Origin: Spodoptera frugiperda
Taxonomy: Eukaryota; Arthropoda; Insecta; Lepidoptera; Noctuidae
DNA length: 64,000 nucleotides
Assembly (NCBI RefSeq): GCF_023101765.2
Contig: NC_064218.1
Coordinates: 7,192,001-7,256,000 of the forward strand
Direction of reading: 5' to 3'
Shown: positions 1-11,389 of the stretch, piece after piece
Layout of the letters: the number at the start of each line of letters is the position of its first letter
Position numbering within the stretch: the stretch's first letter is position 1
Translations under genes and position numbers: made by a program
The notes under the pieces: generated by a model
What the model saw: only the letters and a program-made list of their open reading frames with translations
Told to the model about the DNA's origin: nothing
The model's database searches: none

Positions 1-52
1 TATCTGTCAAACACATGATTGATCGACATCTAGAAATCCCCAATACATATTA

Positions 53-1252
53 GGGGCCATCCATAAATTACGTCACACGTTAAGGGGGAGGGAGGGGGTC
101 GACGAAGTGTGACATTGTGTGACAAGGGGGTGGGAGGGGTCCTAAATTTTGTGACGTCACATTTCAATGTTAAAACACGAACTTGAAACTATTATCTAAA
201 AAATCATGTCATGTTATATTAACTTTACAAAAAAAAATAATAATAAAAATAAAACAAATGACAATGCCAGATCCTGCCCCACTCAATTTCATAAATGTAC
301 AAGAAAAGTAAATTAATCAAAATTTATGCAATGAAAATAGGACCCTTGGTTACTTAATAATTATTCTGATAAGGTTGCGGATAAAAAGTAGGAAATAAAA
401 AGAATTTAAAAAACCCAAGGCCTATTTTCTGTTCCTATGGCGACCATCTGCGTTTCTTAGTACGCTTGCACAAGGAAGTAAACGATTTATTCAATAAAAA
501 AAAGATTTATTAATGTAACGTGTACGGATTTTAATATGAATTTGGTTTTAATACATACATACTGTTAGTTAATTTAATTTTTTTATAATATATATTATAA
601 TGAATGCATATTCTAATTATTATTTCGTGTTTGAACGTTAGTGATTAAATGTAACGAAACGTCATTGGCGTGCGTGCGCCAGTTATGTCCAAAAAGTCAT
701 TATTTGACATTCGCTCTGTCTGTTCTGTTTACATTGTTGTTTCGTTATGACTATGAATTAAAAGTAGGATTACTAAAGGTGATATCGGTGATAACATTCC
801 TGCCTTTCATAGCTAAACACCCTATGTTAGCATTGTAATAATATAAAGCACTTAATTTAATTATTTCTACCATTATAACTGCAATTAACCTGAACTGGTA
901 CTTAACCTAAAAGTGGTACTTTTTTCTTAGATTTACATAAAAACCGCAACGTCTAAAGGCTTTTAAACATGTTTTTAGTTATCACTAATAGAGCAGCAAT
1001 AGAATGCTACATTTGGCATGCCTGTACAATATAGTTTTTTAGTGGGGCAAAGCTCTATAGAGATTCTGGCATTGTCATTTCGAAAATGCTGTTTTAATTA
1101 AAACATAATTTCTAGATGTAGGTAAAATTATAAAATGTGACGTCACACTAGTCTAGTCTAGGGTGGTCTCACAAATGTGACCAATTGTGACAAGGACGGG
1201 GGAGGGGGTGAAAAATCATGGAATTCGTGTGACGTAATTTATGGATGGCCCC
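53..1252. mobile_element. 1.2-kb Harbinger-like non-autonomous DNA element
   Basis: The first and last 27 bases are a perfect terminal inverted repeat beginning GGGGCCATCCATAAATTACG. The element is flanked by TTA at 50-52 and 1253-1255, a 3-bp target duplication typical of the PIF/Harbinger superfamily. It is exactly 1,200 bp. G-rich stretches follow each terminus and a second, inner inverted repeat is visible (about 258-285 against about 1040-1082), so most of the element could fold back. I see no transposase. The short open frame at 641-838 has no recognisable motif and is probably chance. The superfamily is inferred from the TSD length and TIR. Confidence 0.8.
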
Positions 1253-1527
1253 TTACCTATCATGATCCTCAAATCACCTGTATCTAAGTAAAATACCTTT
1301 CCGGGGGTACAGGAGCACTCGTGATCAGCAGTCTGCAGTCATATCGCGATAAATAAAGTATGTCTATAACAGCCAAATATGACGTTAACGATTACGAAAC
1401 GTATCATTTAAACAGAATTTACGTAATTTTTGTTAATAATGCGCAAAAGAAATTCAAATCATGATAATTTACTAACGAATTACACGTGTTCGTTGGTTAA
1501 TCTTTGTTTTTAGAGCCCCGTATCTAA

Positions 1528-1814
1528 AGCCGGGTCCAGACGAGTGTAACGTGTAATGTAAGATTACGTGTAATTTAGCATCAACAGTGTGGACGGCACA
1601 CGAACTCAAAGCGAATTGTGAACGCGAAAATATTTCAAAAGCTGTTTTCACTCAGTTGCGTCTTTGTGTTCGCGCGAAAAACCGACAGCCGATGGATCAA
1701 CCCCGAGCGCCGCGCGAGCGTTACATGTAATGCTCGTACTGCCGTCCACACGTAGAATTCGTGTTACATTACACGGTGGATTACATTACACGTTACACTC
1801 GTCTGGACCCGGCT
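1528..1814. mobile_element. 287-bp MITE with TAA target duplication
   Basis: The terminal inverted repeats begin AGCCGGGTCCAGACGAGTGT and are nearly perfect for about 35 bp. TAA flanks both ends (1525-1527 and 1815-1817). The repeat motif (GTGTAACGTGTAATGTAA-like) recurs inside each arm. There is no coding capacity. A 3-bp TWA duplication suggests mobilisation by a PIF/Harbinger-type transposase, which is an inference. Confidence 0.8.
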
Positions 1815-1914
1815 TAAAGAATAAAAAATGGACCCTATAATTCATTTATTGCAAAATGTAGGTACATACATTTATTAATTTTTTATCCGACTTCCCAAAA
1901 ATGAGGCGGTCGAC

Positions 1915-2100
1915 TATTTTTTTTTTTGTTTAAGGTTTTTAGTTTAGGGTTTTTATTTGAGGGCAGAAAATCGTCCTATGACTTCTCTCACACCGTGCCT
2001 ACTCCTGCTTTTCGAGCCGCAGCCCGCTAGGCTTGTGAGGTCGGCATCAGCCCTACTGGGTACAAAACCCTGCGTGCGTGAGTCCGACTCGCACTTAGCT
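1915..2100 (-). repeat. Degenerate SINE-like retroposon, family B
   Basis: A T-rich start is followed by diverged family-B signatures (CTCCTGCTTTTCGAGCCG, then GCATCAGCCCTACTGGG), matching the copy at 29330-29737 read on the same strand. The poly(T) on the left means the element lies on the minus strand with its A-tail at about 1915. It is an old copy. Boundaries are approximate. Confidence 0.55.
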
Positions 2101-2545
2101 ACACTTTAATTTGTGAATTCATTATTACGACATCATCCTCATCATAAAGGCAATTTAAATCTTGATGACTTTTGAGATCAAGAAACTAAATGAGCAACCG
2201 GTTACTCCCTTTTTCCTTTATATAGTTGTGAGTCTTACTTGGTGCTTTCTATATAAAGTATTTGGTATTGTAATAACCACGCAAATAGTATATACATGAG
2301 ACTGTATCATTTTATGTCGCCTTGGTACCAGACAATGAGTCTCACAGTTTCGTTTATTGTTTCCTATTTCTCAATCTAATAGCTTATACATCAATCTTTT
2401 TTATAATAAGTGATCAACACTCAGAAATAATATAAATAACCTTGGTTTTCCTGTCAATAATACGGTAAGTAGGTACCAACATTGACTTTGAATAAATTCC
2501 CAGCCAGTACTTTGATAAAAGTCGGTTCCTCGAGTCGGATCAATA

Positions 2546-5361
2546 ATGGCTAAGTTACTGCGATACAGCCGCTTGTTCTACAATCAATTGCGACCTTTAC
2601 ATTCAAATAATCTGAGTGTTCCAATTATAAATCTGGAAAAGGAAAAGCGAGCGTTCCAAGCTGTCCTTCCAGAATTTATTGATGATGTTATAACACGGCC
2701 TAAGATAAAACAGCTGCCAGAAGTCGCATCATGGATGAAGCAGGTTGGTGACTAACTTTATTTTGTTTCTATTAAACTGTTCTACAATGTAGCATTGAAT
2801 TTCTATTAGCTTAACTGTTAAATATTCGACACATTTCTTATGAAAAATACGTCTAATTATTCGTCAGTTAGAGTAACAGGAAATTTATCAGACGTTAATA
2901 TAATATATTGAAGATCATGTACATGAAGACCATTTAAAGAGAATAGGGAACCTATCTTATTAAGATAATGCCCATGTCTACCTAATTATTTATCTTTACA
3001 GCTCTTAGAATACACGTTAACCGGGGGAAAGCTGGGCAGAGGCTTAATGGCGTCCACGGGGTACAAAATGTTTGAAGATCCTGACCATTTCTCGGTAAAA
3101 ACACAACACTCCGCTCGGCTCCTCGGCTGGTGTGTAGAAATGGTACTGAATTGATTTCTAAATAAACATAAATATATAACATTAATGTGTTATGTAACAA
3201 CTACCGTAAGACATAGTAAATGAATTGCTTAGAAGGCTGAGTTCAATATGTAAGCTATCATTCTCCACAGTCGTACAATTTAATACGTTCTATTAAATTG
3301 CAGACAAGATGTTTTTTTTTTTTATTTATTTATTATACAGTTTTATTACAGTTTTAAATTGTTACAGTTTAGCTCGCCAAACTTCTCAGTTTGATGGCGA
3401 GAATCACTCGTTTTATTTTCTACACAAACTTAACATACTCATTACAAGAACTTATAATAAAATTAACTTAAATTAAACATATTATAATAATAACATATTA
3501 GTATAATAGCTTAGACAGGGTGTTTACATCGTGAATGTTCTTTTTTTTATGGAATAAGCCGGTAAGCAAGCAGACGGATCACCCTAAGCAATCGCCGCCG
3601 CCCATGGACATTTAAAATACCAGAGGCGTTACAAGTGCTTTGCCGGCCTTTAAAGGTTTTCTATATAAAATGAAAATATCTATTTATTTGACAGTTGCAC
3701 ACATCACTAATAGTATTCGATGATGTCCTGGATGGCGGGACAGTGCGACATGGTAAGCCAAGTTGGCACGTGCGACGCAGCATCAGCAACTATGCTTTCA
3801 CCGACGCCATGCTGATACACCATGCTATGATGGACGTATTAGAACTGTACTTCGGGAAAACGCCTTTTTATAATAATATGTCTAGTTTGTTTCAAGAGGT
3901 AAGTACGATTTATTGCCTAAACATTCGTAACGTAAACGTAAGGTTCTAACCGGCCTATCTGGAATCCATTGGGGAAGGCCTATGTTCAGGAGTCATCTTA
4001 TGGCTGATATGATGATAATGATGATGATGATGATGAAAGACCTGGCAGAGACCTTTGTACATTAAATTTGTACATATGATATGCGCTACGTCTACACCTA
4101 GCGAATGCCGTACTAGCGCCGCCTACGAACTGGGACCGCTCTGTAAGACATGAGAGTAAAGCTTAAGAGGTATGAATGTCGGTAAGGGTAACTGTCCACG
4201 TTACGTCATTTGACGAATGCATGCATCCACTCAAACAATAGACTATCTACAAATGACAAATGCTTGCTTAGATACAATGAAACCTGTCCATGAAGCAGCA
4301 ATGTTAAATCCATACCTATCGGTTTTTACGAATACATGCATTCTTTAATGACGCAACGCGGTCAGTGGCCTAAGACTACAAACATTAATATTATCTGGAC
4401 ATAATAACATATATTATTTCTACTTCCAGGCAACGTACCGAGCCGTAATTGCCGAGCACATGGACTTATGTTCAGGCTATAACAAGGATACGGACAATAT
4501 CGAAATATTCACCATGAGTCACCTCCATGATATAGCCACATACAAGTCAGCCTACTATTCCTTCAAGTTGCCAATATTTGCTGTACTGCTTCTAGTGAAG
4601 AATGGGCAGAACTTAGCTACTGCGGGACTACATGAGTTTTGTATGGAATTAGGAATACTGATGCAAGCACAGGTGAGGGGAACCGTTGTACTGAATTAAC
4701 TAACAAGAAAAATTTCCAATAAGGTTGCTTTAAGTTACCGCGACTCTTTTTTTGTGGAATACGAGTAAACGAGCAGACGTATCACCTGATATCCGCCGCC
4801 GCCCATGGACACTTAAAACATCAGAGGCGTTACAAGTGCGTTGCCGGCATTTTGGGGGTTAGGAATTTAAGGGTTGTTGGGGAATCGGGGATTGGGAAGG
4901 GGAGAATTGCGCCTCCGGTAACCTCACTCACACAACGAAACATATTCACGAACCTTTCCAATATCACGCCACAGAGCTTAACCATCTGCTCCAGAAAGTC
5001 TCTATTTATCTTTTTATGTTTATAGGACGATTACCTGGACGCTTACGGCAACGAGACAGTCATAGGCAAAAACTGCAGAGATATCCAAGAAGGAAAATGT
5101 ACTTGGTTCTCAGTAACTGCGCTACAGCGCTGCAACTCCGCTCAACGTTCCATCTTCAAAGAATACTACGGCAGCAATGACTTGGAACATGTGCAGCGCA
5201 TCAAGCAGCTTTATGATGAACTGAACCTGCGTCATGTGTATGAAGAGTATGAGCTCAAAATGTATGAAGATCTGTTGCGTCGAATAGACGAAGTGCCCCA
5301 CCAAGGGGGGAGGACTCTGCTCACAGGAATATTAAATTCTTGTTATAAAAGAGTTAAATAA
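2546..5361 (+). CDS. Farnesyl diphosphate synthase-like protein, tandem copy 1 (373 aa, 5 exons)
   Basis: An isoprenyl diphosphate synthase of the short-chain trans type; family members condense IPP with DMAPP/GPP. Exons: 2546-2743, 3002-3142, 3695-3898, 4430-4672, 5026-5361, all with GT-AG introns in phase 0. The first Asp-rich motif is DDVLD (residues 122-126) and the second DDYLD (263-267), both intact. Oddities: the Arg-Arg-Gly after the first motif is Arg-His-Gly (131-133), and positions -5 and -4 before the first motif are Ser and Leu, where canonical FPP synthases have aromatic residues. The first 25 residues are basic and lack acidic residues, suggesting a mitochondrial presequence. 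The initiator is the only in-frame Met near the start. It is followed in tandem by two closer-related paralogues. Family assignment is secure; product specificity is not. Confidence 0.9.
3541..3660 (-). repeat. SINE-like retroposon family A, truncated copy
   Basis: It starts with an eight-base poly(T) at 3541 and carries the family signature CCAGAGGCGTTACAAGTG, shared with copies at 4747 and 20050. The poly(T) on the left indicates minus orientation. It lies in intron 2 of FPPS copy 1, just upstream of exon 3. Confidence 0.7.
3965..4036 (+). repeat. LINE 3'-end fragment with ATG microsatellite tail
   Basis: The motif GAAGGCCTATGTTCAGGAG followed by TTATGGCTGATATGATGATAA and a run of ATG triplets resembles a non-LTR retrotransposon 3' end common in moth genomes. 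A more diverged relative is at about 35150-35200. It lies in intron 3 of FPPS copy 1. Confidence 0.5.
4187..4378. mobile_element. Short MITE-like inverted repeat
   Basis: The left arm (GTCCACGTTACGTCATTTGA and on) pairs imperfectly with the right arm (ending AATGACGCAACGCGGTCAGT). The arms are about 40 bp and the whole element about 190 bp. No clear target duplication was found. It lies in intron 3 of FPPS copy 1. Confidence 0.45.
4747..4950 (-). repeat. SINE-like retroposon family A
   Basis: It starts with poly(T), then contains CAGAGGCGTTACAAGTGCGT, GTTGTTGGGGAATCGGGGAT and CCTCCGGTAACCTCACTCAC, all shared with the fuller copy at 20050-20352. Minus orientation; intron 4 of FPPS copy 1. Confidence 0.75.
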
Positions 5362-5365
5362 TAAA
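5360..5365 (+). terminator. Poly(A) signal overlapping the FPPS copy 1 stop codon
   Basis: AATAAA at 5360-5365 shares two bases with the TAA stop (5359-5361). A T-rich stretch follows near 5390. If used, the 3' UTR would be only about 20-40 nt. Another AATAAA is at about 5496. Confidence 0.4.
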
Positions 5366-6342
5366 AGAGCTAATTACATATGCTGAAAATGTTATTTTTA
5401 TTTTATTTACTAGTGCATCGACTACTTACCTATTTAACTAAAAATTGAAGCCAGACCCGATTCTCTTTATAAATGGCGATCGTGTTAGCGACCAAGAAAT
5501 AAATAAGAATTGCGTACGATTTTTTTTACTTTCCATACTGATTACGACATTTATGGTACCTAAGAGAGCTTTTGATCATTTATCGACACGATAATTATGA
5601 CTTTCGATGTTAAAATCACAATTAATTAATTTATAGTAGCAGTAGTAGGTAGTTAGTAGCACTTAGTACACGTACGTAGTACGTAGGTCACTAAAAATTT
5701 AGAAGATGCCAAAACAAAACATGACAAAACTTTGTACCTAAGTGCGTATCAGACTATACATTAATACAAAAGTACTTAGGTCGATATCTAAATACCATAA
5801 TAACAAGGCGAAAAGTTACCTCCGGATGCAACTCTCAGGAGGCTTTAATTAGAAGTACAATGAACTCTTTCGTCAAATTACGTAGATTTACGCCCGAATA
5901 CTGAAATGCTACTCAATTTTAAGTTACACTTAAATATCGTGCTATCTCTGTCATTTTATAAAGAATTGATAAGGACAGAACTAGTTTTGAGAGCGTCTTA
6001 AAATTCAGTAGCGTTTGAGTAATCGGACATTAGACTAATAAATAAATAAAATTGGAGTGTCTGTTTGTAATATTGAAATAACAGCTTTTTACTATACGCA
6101 TATAATTATATACACGTACACCAAATTCTTTTTTTACAATTTCGTTTGTCTTTTTTTTTGTATTTATGTGTAAAAATATTTTGAAACACAACAACCAATT
6201 TTCTCCTATGATGAAGTATTGAAATAAATTTTGACTATAATTTAATTAATAAAGTCTACTCTATTTGTATTTACACATAAGAACATTAGGTATACTCAAA
6301 CGTGTGAAAACTGAAATGTACAGAAACTGCAACAACCTTTGA
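5366..6342. other. AT-rich intergenic stretch
   Basis: No gene, RNA or inverted repeat found. Poly(A) signals, short GTA-rich stretches (5640-5690) and T-runs only. Confidence 0.5.
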
Positions 6343-6495
6343 CTCAACTGCGGACTGCCTAGCGGGTTACCGGGACTCCGGCTCAAAAAGCAGGAGTAGG
6401 TACGGGGTGGTTTTTAGTCAGTAAGAGTCTGACACTCCCTCTCGCCTCACCCAAAGCGAAAGAAGTCATTGGATCATTTTCCCCCTTGAAAAAAA
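6343..6495 (+). repeat. SINE-like retroposon family B, plus orientation
   Basis: Contains CGGACTGCCTAGCGGGTTAC, AAAAAGCAGGAGTAGG, TTTTTAGTCAGTAAGAGTCT and GACACTCCCTCTCGCC, then an A-rich end. Same family as 20987-21148 and 29330-29737. It is short and lacks the GC-rich 5' part. Confidence 0.75.
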
Positions 6496-8542
6496 TTGGA
6501 TGATTTGAAACCCCAAAAAAATAAAAGAAATTAGTCAGGGAAAAAGACATTACAAATATCTACTGAATCAATTCTGATGAAATTTGATAAAGCCATAAAG
6601 TTGATCTTGGAGAAGGCATTAAGTCAAAAGTTACAATTTCTTTTTTTTTTTTTTTTTACATTTAATGGGTCGACGTTTGACCGCTATCTCACCTGATGGT
6701 AAGTGATGATGCGGCCTACGGTGGAGCACGTCTGCCCATAAGCAACCTATTCACTCGGGCCTTGAAGACACCCAGGTTATACCCATCAGGAAACACAGAC
6801 TCCGGCAAGGAGTTCCACTCCCTAGCAGTTCGCACAAGGAAGCTTGAAGCGAAGCGCTTCGTGCGAGTGGGTGGGATATCTACCATGAAGCGGTGACGCC
6901 TCGCCGATTGTCTTGTGGTTCGATGATGAAAAGGACTAGGGGGAATCAAGTTATGCAATTCCCCCGCACACTCTCCGAAATGTATCCGGTAAAAAACGGA
7001 AAGGCTTGCGACCTTGCGCCTGTGTTCAAGGCTTTGAAGCCGGGCCTCCACAAGCGCATCATCGTTGATGAGCTTCTTGGCACGCCTTTCAATGTGTTCG
7101 AGCGCATCTAGCTGGCATTTAGCCGAGCCGTCCCAAAGGTGGGAACAGTACTCCATACATGACCGAACCTGCGCTTGGTACAGGCTCAGCAGTTGTTTCG
7201 GTGTGAAGTACCGTCCCACCTTCGAGAGGATACCCAACTTCCTACCAGCCAGATGCGCCTTCGACTCTATATAAGAGCCGAAGTTTAGCGTTGGCGATAG
7301 AGTTACGCCAAGAAGCTCTAGATGATCCGATATTGGAACGGATACATTTCGGAAAGTAGGAGCCAGCGGAAATTGACTCCGTTTGGCAGAGAATAGACAC
7401 GCCTGGGTTTTGGTAGCGTTGAACTTGACCAAGTTGGCGTCACCCCAATCGGAGACCGCCTTCAAGGACGAGTTCAACCGTTCGACCATGGATTCTCTTA
7501 GAGACTGGATCTGTGTTCCGCTAGTCCGCGCATCGGACACATACCTTTCAACAACTGTGCTGTCATCTGCATACCCAAAGATACCGGGCTTAAGCAGGTC
7601 GTTGATGTGCAGCAAAAAGAGCGTTGCTGAAAGTACTGACCCCTGAGGGACTCCGGCGTTGATACCAAATTGGTCAGACGAGCAGCCATCGATGACTACT
7701 CGAATTGACCGATCCCTCAGGAAGTCTGCAATCCATCTGCACAGATCAGCGGGAAGTCCATATGCAGGAAGCTTGCCGATACGGCTGTCGTGCCAAACCC
7801 TGTCAAAGGCCTTCGATATATCGAGAGAGACCGCTATTGCCTCCCCGTGCTTCTCGATGGCCTCGCTCCAAATGTGGGTGGCATACGCAAGAAGGTCCCC
7901 AGTGGATCGGTTGCGGCGAAACCCATACTGCTGATCGCTGAGGAGGTCGTTACCTTCAAGGTATGCCAGGAGCCTGTTGTTAAGTACACGTTCTGACTGA
8001 GATTGGTCGGTAATTGTTAGGGTCGGCACGACTACCTTTTTTGGGCACAGGCTGCACGTTGGCCAGCTTCCATGCAACCGGCACTTGACCAGTCTCCAAG
8101 GAAAGTCGAAACAGGCGTGTCAGGATTGGAGACAACTCAGGCGCACAGGTTTTTAAAACCACGGCCGGGATTCCGTCGGGGCCACTGGCCTTGTTCACGT
8201 CGAGATTACGCAACGTCTTATACACCTCCTTCTGTCGGATGCGAATTTTCGACATTTTCGTCTCGCATACGTTATTTAGAGAAGGAGGTATAGCGCCACC
8301 AGTATCAAGACGTGAAGATTCCGCAAATAGAGAAGCAAACAGGTTTGCCTTCTCTACCGCGGTGTGTGCCAGCGTCCCGTTAGGCCCCAGGAGGGGTGGG
8401 AGTGAAGGGCGGCAGAAGTTCGATTCAACCGCCTTGGCCAGGGACCAGAATGCTTTACTACCCGCTGGGTAAGAAGCCAGTTTGTTCCCTATTCGGCCAA
8501 TGTGGTTGAACCGGGCCATCCGTAATGCCTTTTTGTATGACT

Positions 8543-9410
8543 AAAAACTATAAAAATTCTATATTGTGCTTTCGTTCGTAGTCACTTGGAATACGCGTCA
8601 CAAGTTTGGAACCCTCGGTACGAAATATATAAGTCTCGTATCGAAGCTGTACAAAAGAAATTTCTTAGATACTTAGATTACAAAGCACGGCAGTATTCAG
8701 ATGATTACAACCACCGTTGTAAAAGATATCACTTTCTACCTTTACACTACAGGCGTAATATTAATGATATTTCCTTTTTCGTTAATATAGCTAATGGGTC
8801 GATTGATTGCCCCGAATTATTATCTAAGTTACACCTACGCACTAACCTTCTAGGGCTCAGACGTAGACCACTTATGCAGATTGCTTCTGTTTCGACCAAT
8901 TACAGAAAAAATACCTTTCTCTTGCGTGCGGCACATGCATTCAATAACATGCCAGAAGACTTAGATGTAGATCTTTTTTGTATAAAAGCTATCACAGTAA
9001 AGCGTTTATTAGCAGATAAATACTTTAAAGATAACTCCCGTATATGATGTCGAACTTTATAGTAAAACGCATTACCTTAAATTCTATACATTATTTTTAT
9101 TTTTATATGCATATATATGTTGTTGTGTATGGTCTGTATCATTTCCGAGGATACAAATATTATTTGGTTTCTTTACTTTATTTATACTAATTTATGTTGA
9201 AACTAAAATTAATGTTTAACATGTATACTCAGTTAAAAATAAAGAGCAGTGTTTTTTATGGGTCAGTCTGTGACACTAACATTATTTTTATATAGTCATT
9301 TAACGGTGGAAGCTTGTTGTTAGCAAATTAGATATAAATTAAGTTATTAAAATTGTTATTAGTCTGTAAGCTTTCCTAAGAATAAATAAATAAATAAATA
9401 AATAAAATAA
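8543..9410 (+). mobile_element. 5'-truncated non-LTR retrotransposon nested in the minus-strand copy
   Basis: An 868-bp insertion bounded by a 6-bp duplication ATGACT (8537-8542 and 9411-9416). Comparison with the uninterrupted copy near 55000 shows the host sequence continuing directly across the site. It ends in an A-rich tail of AAAT repeats (9381-9410) rather than plain poly(A). It lacks most of its RT. Confidence 0.9.
8586..9047 (+). pseudogene. C-terminal end of a non-LTR reverse transcriptase ORF
   Basis: A 153-aa open frame ending at a natural stop. It begins EYASQVWNP, the thumb-region signature following the RT palm of insect non-LTR elements, and ends in the usual basic C-terminal region (AFNNMPEDLD, then KRLLADKYF). 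There is no catalytic YADD in this fragment because the 5' part was never copied. It belongs to a family different from its host element (different sequence and tail). Confidence 0.8.
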
Positions 9411-11128
9411 ATGACTTGGCAGCCCTGTTATAGGCTCTCTTCCTCTGAAGAGTGTCGTCAGCCTTACGACGCCTGGCATCCGCCCATGCCAAGTATGCCG
9501 CATGCTTTCGCGCTTCAGCACGTCTGCAGTCGGCATCGAACCATGGACGAGTCCCACCGAAAGATGTCGCGTCCGAGAATGGAATGTAGTATTCCATGCC
9601 CTGACGCAACACCCCTGTTATGGCATCCGCACAAGCTGACGGGTCTTCAGTAGAGAAGCAGACAGGCCGCCAAGGATAGGATGCAAAAAGGATCGCATCC
9701 CATCCCAATCTGCTGACTTGTACCGCCACATCCGCCGAGATCCTCTGGGACAAGGATCCGGTGGGGAGTACGTGGATACGGATTTCACCAGACAGTGGTC
9801 AGAGCTACCCAAGGGTGAAGATACTGACACCGAGTAGCTGTCTGGATCAGTTGTCAGCAGAAGGTCTAGGCAGTTGGCAGTGTGCGAGTCGACATCGGGC
9901 ACCCTTGTGGCCTCCTGGACCAGCTGGGTCAGGCCAAGCGTTAGCGCAAGCTTACGCATTTCCCTCCCAGCATGGTCAGTGCACTTGTATGGGAACAGCC
10001 ACTCATGGTGATGGGCGTTAAAGTCCTCCAGTAACACCAACTGGGCCGAAGGGTACCTCTGCCGAGCCGCATCCGCCGTCTCCACAAGGTGCTGCGCTAA
10101 TCTGGTCGTCTCCAAATCTCCGCTGTGCGACCGGTAGACACAGGCATAGAGGATTTTCTCTATGCCTGTGTCCACCAGTATCCACAAGGTTGAAAAACTG
10201 GGGTCCTCTAAGTTTCGGAGACGCCGGTAACAGACGCCGTCTTGGACGTATAGGCATACGCCTGCACGGGGAACGAAATTGTGCTCCAGAGAAAAGCCTG
10301 GGTAGTTCAGGTATGATACGTCCGACGGACATCTGATCTGGGTCTCCGAGAGAAACAAGAGCGTTGGGTTCTCGGTCTCCAGATGGTGATGGACCGCATT
10401 GAGATTTGAGTGCAAGCCTCGGATGTTGGAGAGGTGCACTTTGAGGGAGAGGGAGTGCAGCCGCTGTTGAACCCTTTTCTTAGCTCTCGTTTTCATAATC
10501 GTAAATAAGTTGCTGAGAGGATGGCAGTGAAATGTTCCTCCACACAGGCGACCCCAGACGCGCACTGCAGTTAGCCACATCAATGGGAGGCCAGCCTGGA
10601 GACTGCGGGGACGCCCGAGCCCCCCCACGTAAATCCATCGGGCCCTCTCTTCCGGTCGCCAACCGGCACGATGGCGTATACGTGGGATTTTTCGCTAGAT
10701 GGCGGGGCAGCCTTTCACGTGTGGCTAGCACGCTAATTGGGCCCCCAACTATCTGCGGTCGGCCAGCGGTGCACCGTGCCTCGGATCCCGCTACCCTCCG
10801 CGACTGGCCACCCGATGCAGCCACACCAGCGCGCGCCAGATCGGTCTACCCATAGTGGAACAAACATTTCGACCCATCCTCTCGTACGGCGTCACCGAGC
10901 ATCGTGGCGGAACACGGCTAGGCCGCTTGGCGACACGGTTTTGCTCGGTGGGTGGTTATAATGCCGTCGGCCGAAACCTACCACCTGAGTGTCACCTGTT
11001 TAGCACCACCCAGAGGCCACGTGTAGGGGATCAGTTTTTTAAGGGTGCTCTCCTACGGACGAGGGTGACTCAGCCTCCAAAAGCCTGCTTTTAAGGGCGG
11101 TTGAAGTCGCGGGCAAAAGCTAACGATC

Positions 11129-11389
11129 TATAAATAAATAATGTACTATCTATCAATACAACATCTCTATACAATTTCAAGGCGAATTACTATTTTTACT
11201 TGATTAAGTACACGCACTATGACGTAGGTCAAAGTTAAACTACGTAACAAATTAATCATGAATACGTGTACAAATAAATTGGAAATAAATATGTGCGTAT
11301 CAGCTATAAGAAATGGCAGTGTACAGCCTACTGTTGGACACACATTATAGTTTATTTGTTTACAAAGAATTTCTTCAGTCCAAGTCAAG
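11129..11389 (+). repeat. Duplicated 5' flank of FPPS copy 2 (matches 19562-19818)
   Basis: The 260 bp upstream of the copy 2 start is homologous to that upstream of copy 3 (19562-19818). It starts at a TCTATAAAT sequence and runs through the 5' UTR (TTCAGTCCAAGTCAAG, then ATG). The duplication therefore carried the proximal promoter with it. Small indels separate the two. Confidence 0.8.

Larger units (their letters stand above)
6716..10628 (-). pseudogene. Endonuclease/reverse transcriptase ORF of the decayed non-LTR element
   Basis: Read from 10628 down, the frame gives the AP-endonuclease domain. A frameshift near 9690 moves it to another frame that runs into the nested insertion. After the insertion, the region 8519-7980 resumes with the pre-RT and finger region. 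A 23-bp deletion near 7995 shifts frame again, after which 7990-6716 encodes the RT palm (with a YADD box) and the C-terminal region. Compared with the copy at 53.4-56.9 kb, the endonuclease GDFN motif reads EDFN. Unlike that copy, the stretch before the endonuclease is in frame with a Met at about 10495. Non-functional. Confidence 0.85.
6641..11124 (-). mobile_element. Decayed non-LTR retrotransposon, interrupted by a nested element
   Basis: Minus-strand copy of the family that is nearly intact at 53418-56919. The poly(A) tail appears as poly(T) at 6641-6657. The 5' end is at about 11120, extending roughly 130 bp further 5' than the other copy. It is interrupted by an 868-bp insertion (8543-9410) and by small lesions, so it cannot make a full protein. 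The GC-rich 5' region at 10490-10990 contrasts with the AT-rich host. No convincing target duplication was seen. It ends almost exactly where homology between the upstream regions of FPPS copies 2 and 3 begins. Confidence 0.88.

Noticed and set aside
641..838. 65-aa open frame inside the 1.2-kb TIR element
   Set aside because: No transposase motif, AT-rich hydrophobic composition, and no matching frame on the other arm; probably chance.
6641..11124. A target-site duplication (CAAAAGTTAC/CAAAAGCTAAC) around the decayed retrotransposon
   Set aside because: The left match lies 10 bp away from the poly(A) end and has mismatches; not convincing.
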